Assembly (NCBI GenBank): GCA_023397675.1
Contig: JAEWTV010000139.1
Location: forward strand, 62,001-126,000
Length of the DNA: 64,000 bases
Direction of reading: 5' to 3'
DNA from: Bacillota bacterium
Lineage (GTDB): Bacteria > Bacillota > Clostridia > Acetivibrionales > JANLFN01
Below are positions 37,901 through 45,900 of this stretch, in pieces. The position numbers were made by a program, and so were the translations under genes. The notes beneath the pieces were generated by a model. The model searched no databases. It was not told where the DNA came from and saw nothing but the letters and a program-made list of their open reading frames with translations. How positions within the stretch are numbered: position 1 is the first letter of the stretch; each line of letters begins with the position of its first letter.

Positions 37901-39405
37901 ATACATATTTGGATGCAACAAATTGGACGCTTGAAATAGGCGGGACGGCGGCAGTATTTTTAAAGAATAACAAATGTGTCAATCTTACAACGACCACTCA
38001 TGAAAATAAAATATTCGATCCGGGCACAGTTAAAGTGAATGGAATAGATATACCGGGCAACTGGACAGGGTCTTTCGGAGCATACCTTTTAAAACCTGCT
38101 CCCACCAACAATAATGGAACAGCACCTTCCGTACCTACCCAACCAACTGATAACGCAGTTGAAATACTTGTAAACGGCAAAACAGAAACGGCTGCAACAG
38201 CAACTACCACGCAGGAAGGTAATCAGACTATCACAACAATCACTGTAGATGATAAAAAGGTAGAAGAAAAGCTTCAGAGTGAAGGTAATAATGCAACAGT
38301 GACCATACCTGTGAAGAATGATGCAGATGTGGTAGTAGGTCAATTAAACGGACAGACAGTAAAGAACATGGAAACCAAAGAGGCAGTACTGGAAATAAAA
38401 ACCGATAACGTCACTTATACATTGCCTGCATCTCAAATCAACATTGATAACGTTTCAGAACAGATTGGCCAGCAGGTTGAACTAAAAGACATCAAGGTGA
38501 ATGTTACTATTTCTGCACCACCAGTGGATACTTTAAAGGTGGTTGAGGATACAGCAAATAAGAACAATTATCAGGTGGTTGTAAAGCCGGTAGAGTTTAA
38601 TATAACATGCTCAAGCGGGAACAAAACAGTAGAGGTATCCAAGTTTAACGGTTATGTTGATAGAATGGTGGCGATTCCTGATGGTATAGATCCAAGCAAG
38701 ATAACCACAGGAATAGTTTTAAATTCCGATGGAACTTTCTCGCATGTACCTACAGTTGTTACTAAAATAAGCGGAAAATATTATGCAAGAATAAACAGCC
38801 TGACAAACAGTACCTACTCTGTAATATACAGTCCCAAAGTCTTCAAGGATGTAGAAAATCATTGGGCTAAGGATGCAGTCAATGATATGGCTTCAAGGCT
38901 TATCATCAGCGGCGTTGGAAATGACAGCTTTGCACCTGACAGGGATATTACAAGAGCTGAGTTTGCTGCGATTATAGTCAGAGCATTGGGATTGATGCAT
39001 CCGGGAACTGGAAAGACTTCTTTCAGTGATGTATCGAAAAATGACTGGTATTATGATGCGGTATCAATAGCTTATGAAAATGGTATTATATCCGGCTATG
39101 GCAACGGTAAATTCGGACCGACGGATAAGATTACCAATGAACAGGCCATGGCAATGATCGCAAATGCTATGAAGATAACAAAACTAAAGGCGGATTTCAA
39201 AAGCGGCGAAGTGGAACAGATTATTGCATCTTATGGCGATTTTAAAAAGGCTTCCTTCTGGGCTAAGAATTCTATAGCCTTATGCATCAAGACTGATGTT
39301 TTATCGGATGGGAGCGGAAAACTTGCAGCTCCAAAGGATAATATAACCCGGGCAGAGGTTGCGGTAATTGTTCAAAGATTACTGCAAAAGTCCAATTTGA
39401 TATAA
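34966..39405 (+). CDS. SLH-anchored surface protein with GLUG, LamG and beta-helix domains
   Basis: A 1479-residue secreted protein; start chosen at the ATG after GAGGGGG. Signal peptide 1-28; GLUG-type repeats about 33-195 (GGLVGQNSGTIENSY); a LamG/concanavalin-like domain about 202-435 (YVDFDGTSGYIDIE to WFHVAAVY to GLVGYWKL); a further GLUG unit about 440-505; two Ig-like domains to about 705; a beta-helix region about 708-1045 with GTGSI/ISGG turns; conserved module; SLH repeats 1293-1479. LamG domains bind sugars or proteins, so an adhesive or substrate-binding role fits. The last 1245 bp match the cassette of the first two SLH genes in length. Confidence 0.9.
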   Translation: MRKKQRCLGSLLMVLVMMFSMFPVTAGAADEVWIDISDVAGLKSIGSNPSANYRLKADIDLGGAEWNSIGPFSGKLDGNSKVIKNFTINDTSIYNKGLFSSVEPSGQISNLGIEGANITAGKYAGVLAGANSGVISKCYTKGSVNGYEYVGGLVGQNSGTIENSYSQASVSGKDYLGGLAGTNSGTVTKSYATSSILPSVFNNYVDFDGTSGYIDIEHKDIYVGDKFTLEAWFQWDKTNTDAVNFIMGKGYEQFEIHTGGGSGVNGLRFIPVSNEGQDSYIDVKNVIQPGWFHVAAVYSYDNTLHEATAQVYVNGKAQDLWRGTTNLGKSAKLTRTTNILGYGIVEGVLVPQQNHINIGRRTDETYYFDGRICDVRFWNIARTGDEINRDKDKVLTGNEPGLVGYWKLKEDLGEALDSSSSSTKNDGKLVGGVTRERENAATHKGGLIGQNSGAVSDSYYDSGVSGQLDAAGTPKSTEEMKLQSTFTDWDFSNVWGLDSGYPYLIKEISNATVSILVPATGGTPSTAAQVEANTRNANYTVSGLVWNEEMTQANRFNGGQVYTATITLTSKNGSKFQSAAFTPTVAGSTSVGAIVTKGNGVGNTVTFTVSFPVTDAKTLWSIYISTQPKKLFYTEGKDTSLSLDGMVVYEYYNDGSYKTVCFTDGTAQGYTTSPGNGTNLTAAHNNTAVTVTNTANGYTIQTNRLRVGNEAGSRVDLGKWTGSDAIIVPAGASVTITGNRNNTTIACCEGASLTLDNVSITNTTQGYSPVAFSGNDNKLIITGNNSLNAGSNAPGVEATDATLRILGTGSIASTGGVNGAPGIGSTSYKGSTNITIESGTIVATAQGEGRGSKFKGGEGIAAETITINGGIVTARGYRGGAGIGAGLSANNSKVTILGGNVTATGATAAPGIGSWNTRLVDKNNKICISGGRIVAIGGGSDGTGIGGSSMIANTGSIQLTGGEIFADRNSSYDSCDIGNTYLDATNWTLEIGGTAAVFLKNNKCVNLTTTTHENKIFDPGTVKVNGIDIPGNWTGSFGAYLLKPAPTNNNGTAPSVPTQPTDNAVEILVNGKTETAATATTTQEGNQTITTITVDDKKVEEKLQSEGNNATVTIPVKNDADVVVGQLNGQTVKNMETKEAVLEIKTDNVTYTLPASQINIDNVSEQIGQQVELKDIKVNVTISAPPVDTLKVVEDTANKNNYQVVVKPVEFNITCSSGNKTVEVSKFNGYVDRMVAIPDGIDPSKITTGIVLNSDGTFSHVPTVVTKISGKYYARINSLTNSTYSVIYSPKVFKDVENHWAKDAVNDMASRLIISGVGNDSFAPDRDITRAEFAAIIVRALGLMHPGTGKTSFSDVSKNDWYYDAVSIAYENGIISGYGNGKFGPTDKITNEQAMAMIANAMKITKLKADFKSGEVEQIIASYGDFKKASFWAKNSIALCIKTDVLSDGSGKLAAPKDNITRAEVAVIVQRLLQKSNLI

Positions 39406-39428
39406 TCTAACAAGAAAAGAGATAATGT

Positions 39429-39472
39429 ATTATACCCAAAGTAGCTTAAAGGCTGCTTTGGGTATAATTTTT
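39429..39472 (+). terminator. Terminator after the third SLH gene
   Basis: ATTATACCCAAAGTAGC pairs with GCTGCTTTGGGTATAAT across a 6-nt loop and is followed by five T. The same element, without a gene, is at 31885. Confidence 0.85.
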
Positions 39473-39629
39473 GAAACAAATCATTAAAATCCAATGTTTC
39501 AGCTGCCGTATATTTCTCATATGTAGTCGGGGTATACAGCCATTCACTTATTAAGATTATCCTTTTATTTGTCGAAATACGTAATAACTAATAAGCTTAT
39601 AAAACAATATAAAAGTGAAAGGTTAACTC

Positions 39630-41552
39630 GTGAATCTGAGAAAATTTTGGGTGAAAATCAGTTCAAAATGGCGTATTCTGCTCATCATAATTGTTCCTGC
39701 AATTATGCTATATACTTTGGCCTGTGTACTTTCGCCAGAACCAGTTGTTGTGAATAATGGCAAGGCTGATTTGACAAACATAGATTTTGGTCACAATAAA
39801 TTAGCTTCAATAGATGGACAGTGGGAATTCTATTGGAACAAACTGCTGATGCCGGAAGACTTTCATTCCGATCAAAAACCAAAAGTGGATTCATACATGA
39901 AGGTTCCGGGCGTCTGGTCTGATCAAATCAGTTCACATTATACCCGTCAGGGTATCGCCACCTACAGGCTCATGCTGCATTATCCATCGTCATTGAAGGA
40001 CCCTGCTCTTCGCATTCAAAATGTTGCCACTGCTTATAAACTATATGCTAATGGACGATTGGCAGCAGAAACTGGAAGTGTTTCAGATAAAAAGGCGGAT
40101 TTCAATGAAGGTGAAGAAACACGCATTATAGATTTACCGAAGGATACGCAGGAGATTACGTTAATTTTTCAAGTGGCTAATTTGAATTATGCTACAGGAG
40201 GGCTTCGCGTTGCCCCTGTATTTGGATCAAAGCAGGTATTGGAACAGCAGAAGAAGATTCTTTTAGTCTTTCAGCTACTCTTTATTGGTGGGGTTTTTAT
40301 ATTTGGCCTTTACTATTTTTTGCTTTTTCTTCTTCAGCCAAAGAATAAAACCGCTATGTTTTTCTCCATTGTATGTTTTGTAACTGTTTTGCGTTCCCTG
40401 ATATGGGGTGAAACACCGCTAATGATACTCTTCCCAAATGCATCTTTTGACCTTCGGATGTATATGAACTATTTGACAGGCTATAATTATGTACCGATAG
40501 TCATATTATTTGTCTATAGCATATATTCTTTGGACTATAAAAAAAGAATACTAGGCATTATCCTGCTTCCTACCCTTATTTCTGATGTATTACTGTTGCT
40601 TGCCGGTCCTGCATTCATGTCATCATTCACAAATTATATATACCTTGTTTCACTTATACAAATGCTTTATATCATGGGTGTGCTTGTGAGAGCAGTACTC
40701 CGTAGAAGTGACAATGCAGTTTTAATGTTCATTGCCATCTGTATCTTTATTTGGACTATCAATGAAGATATACTTAATTATAAAGTCATTGGCAACATAA
40801 ATTCATCGTATATGTTTCTATTCGGGAATTTCGCCGTTGTTTTGGCGATGTCCTATGTCCAGGCGAGACAGCAGGCTATGAACCACAAAAAGCTTGTTTT
40901 ATACAATGAAAAGTTACTCGAAGCAGACAAATTAAAGGATAAAATAATGGCAACCGAAATGTCGTTCCTGCAAGCTCAGATTAAGCCTCATTTCCTCTAC
41001 AATGCGCTCAGCGCAATTGCAAACGTGTGTGAAAAGAATGGAAAACAAGCAGGGAAATTGATTATTGATCTGGCAATCTATTTAAGAGGCAGTCTGGAGT
41101 TTAATAACCTTGACAAAATGGTAACTGTAGAGAAAGAACTGGAGTTTGTCGATACATACTTCCATATCGAGCAGGCTCGTTTTGGACAGAAAATACAGTT
41201 GAGAAAAGAAATCGAAATACCTCTTGATGAACAGATACCTGTACTTATTCTTCAACCTCTGGTTGAAAATGCAGTAAGGCATGGCATTTCAAAAAAGCCG
41301 GACGGTGGCACTGTAACCCTGCGCATGATGCAAAAGGACGAGAAAATTTGCATAGAGATTGAAGATGACGGTGTTGGGATAAGCGAAGAAAAGCTGGTGA
41401 CACTTTTAAACGGAGATGATATTAATCATGGAGTCGGACTTCTTAATATTCACAACCGGCTTCTTAAACTATACGGGGAAGGTCTTGAAATCAGCAGTGA
41501 GCCGGGACACACCTGCGTAAAAATATCAATACCGGAGGTGGTATTATCATGA
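39630..41552 (+). CDS. 7TMR-DISM sensor kinase, LytS-like
   Basis: A 640-residue sensor kinase starting at GTG after AAAGG. N-terminal helix ending in a lipobox-like LYTLAC, an extracellular DISMED2 domain (about 50-205; IDGQWEFYWNKL, then RLMLHYP), seven helices (about 210-410), then a His_kinase domain with QAQIKPHFLYN (His454) and HATPase_c (LVENAVRHGISKK, DDGVGI, GVGLLNIHNRL). It shares domain order with the kinase at 52798-50948, while the kinase at 32088 has a HisKA domain instead. It overlaps the downstream regulator by 4 bp. Confidence 0.9.
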   Translation: MNLRKFWVKISSKWRILLIIIVPAIMLYTLACVLSPEPVVVNNGKADLTNIDFGHNKLASIDGQWEFYWNKLLMPEDFHSDQKPKVDSYMKVPGVWSDQISSHYTRQGIATYRLMLHYPSSLKDPALRIQNVATAYKLYANGRLAAETGSVSDKKADFNEGEETRIIDLPKDTQEITLIFQVANLNYATGGLRVAPVFGSKQVLEQQKKILLVFQLLFIGGVFIFGLYYFLLFLLQPKNKTAMFFSIVCFVTVLRSLIWGETPLMILFPNASFDLRMYMNYLTGYNYVPIVILFVYSIYSLDYKKRILGIILLPTLISDVLLLLAGPAFMSSFTNYIYLVSLIQMLYIMGVLVRAVLRRSDNAVLMFIAICIFIWTINEDILNYKVIGNINSSYMFLFGNFAVVLAMSYVQARQQAMNHKKLVLYNEKLLEADKLKDKIMATEMSFLQAQIKPHFLYNALSAIANVCEKNGKQAGKLIIDLAIYLRGSLEFNNLDKMVTVEKELEFVDTYFHIEQARFGQKIQLRKEIEIPLDEQIPVLILQPLVENAVRHGISKKPDGGTVTLRMMQKDEKICIEIEDDGVGISEEKLVTLLNGDDINHGVGLLNIHNRLLKLYGEGLEISSEPGHTCVKISIPEVVLS

Positions 41553-42415
41553 GGATTGCGGCAGTTGATGATGAAATACATGTACTGGAACGATTCGAAA
41601 GAATGGCTTCAAGTTGGACTGAACTGGATCTGTGTGGTCTGTTTGAGACAGGAGAACAACTGCTTAACTATTTAAAAGATAATCGTCTGGACGCTGTCTT
41701 TCTGGATATTGAAATGCCGGGTGTTAATGGCCTTCAGTTGTCAGAGCAAATACAAAACCTGAATGAAAATATAGAAATAATTTTTGTCACTGCGTTTAAT
41801 CAATATGCAGTTGAGGCTTTTGAACTACAGGCGATGGATTACATCATGAAGCCTCTGACTGAAGAGAGACTGGGCAAAACCATAAGACGGTTACTGAAAA
41901 CTGACAGAATTTCAACTTATACCGAAAAACTATTTATTCAATGCTTCGGCGAATTTGATATTTATTTGAATGGAGAAGCCTTAACATGGAAGAACTCCAA
42001 GGCTAAGGAGGTATTTGCGTTTTTAGTACATAAGAATGGTGTTCCTGTTAATTGGGAAAAGATAGCTGCAGCTGTCTGGCCCGACTATAATTCTGAAAAA
42101 GCCCAAACCAATTTTCATGCAACTACGTATCTGTTGAGGAAAAGACTGGCGGAAGCCGGACTGTCAGGGATACTTGATAGTGTACGCGGCAATTACAGAA
42201 TACTGAAGGATAAAGTTGACTGTGATGTCTATCAGCTTGAAGAGATGCTCAAAAAGAATATTATTAAAAGTAAAGAAGACCTCCGGTTGCTTGAAGGGCT
42301 TACACAAAAAGGATATATGGAGGGCAACGGATACGACTGGGCTTATCCAAGGGCAGCTGAACTTGATGAAATGTGCCAAAGAGTAAAAACCAGTATGAGA
42401 AAAATAAAAAAATAA
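41549..42415 (+). CDS. REC-SARP-type response regulator with short C-terminus
   Basis: A 288-residue response regulator. The receiver (1-115) has Asp7-Asp8, phospho-acceptor Asp53 (VFLDIEMPG), Thr81 and Lys101. Residues about 130-225 form a SARP-like winged helix (FGEFDIYLNGEALTWKNSKA; YLLRKRL). Such REC-wHTH-BTAD proteins (SAPR-type regulators) bind direct repeats. After GYMEGNGYDWAYPRA the protein ends about 80 residues earlier than its paralogue at 50935-49832, so the BTAD helical domain is cut short. It is coupled to the LytS-like kinase (ATGA overlap) and probably controls the unit starting at 42518. Confidence 0.88.
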   Translation: MRIAAVDDEIHVLERFERMASSWTELDLCGLFETGEQLLNYLKDNRLDAVFLDIEMPGVNGLQLSEQIQNLNENIEIIFVTAFNQYAVEAFELQAMDYIMKPLTEERLGKTIRRLLKTDRISTYTEKLFIQCFGEFDIYLNGEALTWKNSKAKEVFAFLVHKNGVPVNWEKIAAAVWPDYNSEKAQTNFHATTYLLRKRLAEAGLSGILDSVRGNYRILKDKVDCDVYQLEEMLKKNIIKSKEDLRLLEGLTQKGYMEGNGYDWAYPRAAELDEMCQRVKTSMRKIKK

Positions 42416-42449
42416 AATATTTTTTGTAAATATTTGATTTATATTGTTG

Positions 42450-42517
42450 AAAGCCTTGATACATAAGGCTTTGTACTAAGAGACCTGTAGGATAAATAAA
42501 TCCTCAGGTCTCTTTTT
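42450..42517 (+). terminator. Two stacked terminators after the second kinase-regulator pair
   Basis: Hairpin one is AAAGCCTT/TAAGGCTTT (42450-42472). Hairpin two is AGAGACCTG/CAGGTCTCT with an inner AGGAT/ATCCT stem (42479-42513) followed by five T. Confidence 0.8.
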
Positions 42518-42552
42518 CATTTAGGGTTCATTTAGGGTCATTGTTTTATTAT
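42518..42552 (+). promoter_or_regulatory. 11-bp direct repeats and -10 element: candidate SARP-type operator
   Basis: CATTTAGGGTT and CATTTAGGGTC are adjacent with an 11-bp period. Taking the heptamer TTAGGGT (42521 and 42532), eight bp separate the second copy from TATTAT (42547-42552). This is the spacing known for SARP activators, and no good -35 is present. It implies that the following gene starts at 42587, not at the ATG inside the -10. Confidence 0.55.
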
Positions 42553-42586
42553 GTGGAAAAAGCTGTTTATGGAGGTCGAATTATGC

Positions 42587-42940
42587 ATGAAATATGTAAT
42601 TGTTGACCCGGATATGCAAAACGGTATTGAACTGAAAAAAATAATAGATAGCTATGAATTTTTTGATTTTCAAGGAAGCTATACAACTCTTAAAACAGCA
42701 GAAAGTTGTATTGATGAGCATCCCCCCGATATCGCCTTTATCTGTCTCGGAAAGGCGGGACTGAATGCATTCAGACTTACTTGTTTGATAAGGTTACGCA
42801 ATCCACTTTCAAAAGTTATTTTTATCAGCAGTCTTAAAGAAAACGCTGTAGAAGCCTTTGAGTATGAGGCGGATGGGTTTTTATTAACACCCTTCAGTAA
42901 AAAGAAAATTAGTCAGTTATTGAAAAATATCAGAAATTGA
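42587..42940 (+). CDS. Degenerate stand-alone receiver (pseudo-receiver) protein
   Basis: A 117-residue protein that aligns without gaps to the receiver of the regulator at 41549 but lacks its key residues: phospho-acceptor Asp53 is Cys53 (FICLGKAG), Thr81 is Ser81 and Lys101 is Thr101 (LLTPF). Asp7 and Asp9 remain near the acidic pocket. It has no output domain. It cannot be phosphorylated in the usual way and may act as a constant-state partner of the kinase or the regulator. The start at 42587 follows GGAGG by 11 bp; an in-frame ATG at 42551 would lie within the promoter. It is 29 bp before the SLH gene and surely co-transcribed with it. Confidence 0.8.
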   Translation: MKYVIVDPDMQNGIELKKIIDSYEFFDFQGSYTTLKTAESCIDEHPPDIAFICLGKAGLNAFRLTCLIRLRNPLSKVIFISSLKENAVEAFEYEADGFLLTPFSKKKISQLLKNIRN

Positions 42941-42969
42941 TTAAAACAAAGTAAGGAGAGATAACAGAT

Positions 42970-45900
42970 ATGAAAAAACGATTATTGAGTATGATGTTGG
43001 TAGTGTCTATGGTTATGATAATGCTGCCGGCACTGACATTTGCTGCAAGTGGCCCTGTTAACACCTGGGCTGCTCTTGTGGCAGCGGTGAATGCGGCTCC
43101 GGCCGATGGTTCACAAACTGTGATTGAAATCGGGGCGAATTTGGATGCTAACAGCCAAATCAGCATTATAACCAATAAAGACATCGTGATTCAAAGTGAT
43201 AGCGAAAACCGTATCATTACCCGTAATACCTCGTTTGCGAGTAGTACGTTATTCAATGTGAATGCCGGCGGTAAACTCACACTTAAAAACACTACGCTTG
43301 ACGGAAATGGTTCAAATGTCACGGCAACTGCTCCGATTGTGTTTATATATAGTACAGGTGAGTTTACCATGGATGGGGCGACCATCCAAAATGTAAAAGG
43401 CAATGTTGATTTTGGTCAGCCTGCAGGTATATTTATTCAAGCCAATGGCAACATGACAATGAAAAATAGTTCGGTAATAAAAAATGTTGTGAACAATGCC
43501 ACCAACTCTAATTCTGCTTTTTATGTGGCTGGAACGTTAAATATGGTGGATAGTTCAGTTACCAACTGTACAGGTACCTTCTGCGGCGGTGTAGGTGTAT
43601 ATCTGGGTACGTTTAATATGAGCGGGAACTCGTCAATTACAAACGGCAAAGGTGACTTTGGCAGTGTATTATTAAGTACGGGTACTTTTAATCTTTCGGG
43701 AACTCCTAACATCAGTGGGAATACTAAAACCAATGGTACTACACCTTGCAATGTATTTTTATATACCTCACGAGTTATCAATGTAGTAGGAACACTCAAC
43801 AACACTACTCCGATTGGTGTTTCTTCTTATAGTTCTCCTTCCGCGGGCAGCCCCATTAACATTACGACAGCAAGCGATCAAGACTGGAGCGGTTATTTTA
43901 CAAGTGATAACCCAAGTTATGTAATTGAGAATACGGGCAGCGGCAGTTCACAGGTACTAAAGCTTGCAGTGAGAAGCACCATCAATGTCAGTGATAGCAG
44001 CGGAACCAATTTGCCAACAGGTGTTACTTACAACAGCACCAGTAAATTATTCACTATCAGTACAGGTACGACACCCACTACAATCAATGTGATAGGCACG
44101 ACAAGCACAAACAGCATTGTGGTAGACTCGGGTGTTTCAAATCTTACGCTTATATTAAACGGTGTAAGCATAACAAGCCCGATAAGTGGTAATTCTCCAA
44201 TCGATCTGCAAGGCACTGCAAGTGTAACAATCCAGTTGGCAAATAGCTCAGCCAATACGCTTAATGCAATTGATGCGAGCGGCAAGGCAGGTCTGCATGT
44301 GCCAAGTACTGCAACTGTAATTATAAATGGGACAGGCTCTCTGACGGTTACAGGTGGCTATAGTACAGGGACTATTGCTGGAGCTGGTATTGGCGGAGGT
44401 GATAATGAAGAAGGAGGTACAATCACTATTAACGGTGGTACCATCACAGCATCAGGTGGAACCAGTAACTCTGTCATCGGAGGAGCCGGTATTGGTGGGG
44501 GTAATAAAAAAGCAGGAGGTACAATTAATATCAATGGCGGTACAATAACAGCAATGGGTGGCAATTTCAGCTCAGGCATTGGCGGTGGCAATGGAACAAG
44601 TGGCGGCAATGGCGCAGGTGGCAATATTACCATTAGTGGCGGTAATGTAACTGCTACAGGCAACGGTGGTGGCGCGGGTATTGGCGGTGGCAATGGCACA
44701 AATGGCGGCAATGGCGCAGGTGGCAATATTACCATTAGTGGAGGTAATATAACTGCAACAGGTAGTGGCGGAGGAGCCGGCATTGGTGGCGGTAATATAG
44801 GCAGCGCAGGCCCAATCAATATTTCTGGAGGAACTATTACAGCAATAAGCCCTGGTGATGGAGCAGGCATTGGTTGTGGCATAAGCGGCTCAGGCAGTAC
44901 AATCAACATCAGTGGCAATCCTGTCATAATGGCAGTTTCTTATAGTGGCAATGGCTCTAGCAAGTCTGCAATTTATGCAACAGGCGGCAGCGGTAGCATA
45001 ATTAACGCAAAACTTAATGCTATACCCAGTGCATCTGCTACAACATATCTGGTGTGTAATAGTAACAAATTGCCACTTCCTGCAAATTCTAAGGGCTTTG
45101 CATTTTATCCTGCCACGAATCCGACCATAAATGCGTATTCTGATTCGGGTTGTAATAATTTGCTGGGGAATATTGTTCAAGTATCAGATAGCTCGGCAAA
45201 TATAGCAGTTACCAATTTGAGTTCGGGTTCTGCTACACCAACCCCTGTTATGCTTTATAAAACCTACACTGCTACGGTAAATTTGATGAGAGATGGAAGT
45301 GCGTGGTTAGGATCTGGTAAGGTAATAACATTGCAGCAAGCAAGTGAAACACCGACATCAACAACAGAGTCTAATGGTGTATTTACAGCCAATGTAGGAA
45401 ACGGCACATGGAAAGTATTGTCCGGAGCAACTGATACAGGCTCAACAGTCGTAATTAACAATGCAGCAGCGTTACAAGACCTCAATTATTACACGGTAAC
45501 ATTATCGAACGGCACCGGTATTGCCTCAACAACTGGCAGTGGAACATATTTAAGCGGCAGCAACGTGTCAATTAATGCAACCGTTTCATCAGGCTACAGC
45601 TGGAGCAAGTGGACACAGACGACAAGCGGCGCTGATGTTTCGAGTACACAGAATTATCAGATAACAAATATTACAGCTCATCAAAGCTATAAGGCAAACG
45701 CAACGACAAACAGCTCCGGTGGTGGTGGCGGTGGTGGAAGTGGAGGAGGAAGCGGTGGAAGCAGCGGTGGCACACTGACACAGACACCCACTCACGTCCC
45801 GGTTATTGTAGACGGTAAGGACTATTATATCGGCGATGTCGCTGTAGAGGACAATACAGCTACAATTACAGTTGACCAGTCTGAATTTGACAAACAACTT

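Noticed and set aside
39569..39757. 62-codon frame upstream of the second kinase
   Set aside because: It overlaps the kinase start in another frame and shows no ribosome site or family features.
42551..42586. Upstream ATG for the pseudo-receiver
   Set aside because: It falls within the predicted -10 element and lacks a ribosome site; the ATG at 42587 follows GGAGG and gives a normal receiver start.
44358..44927. 189-codon Pro-rich frame on the minus strand
   Set aside because: It is the reverse shadow of the Gly-rich beta-helix repeats of the fourth SLH gene; no ribosome site and no recognisable protein.
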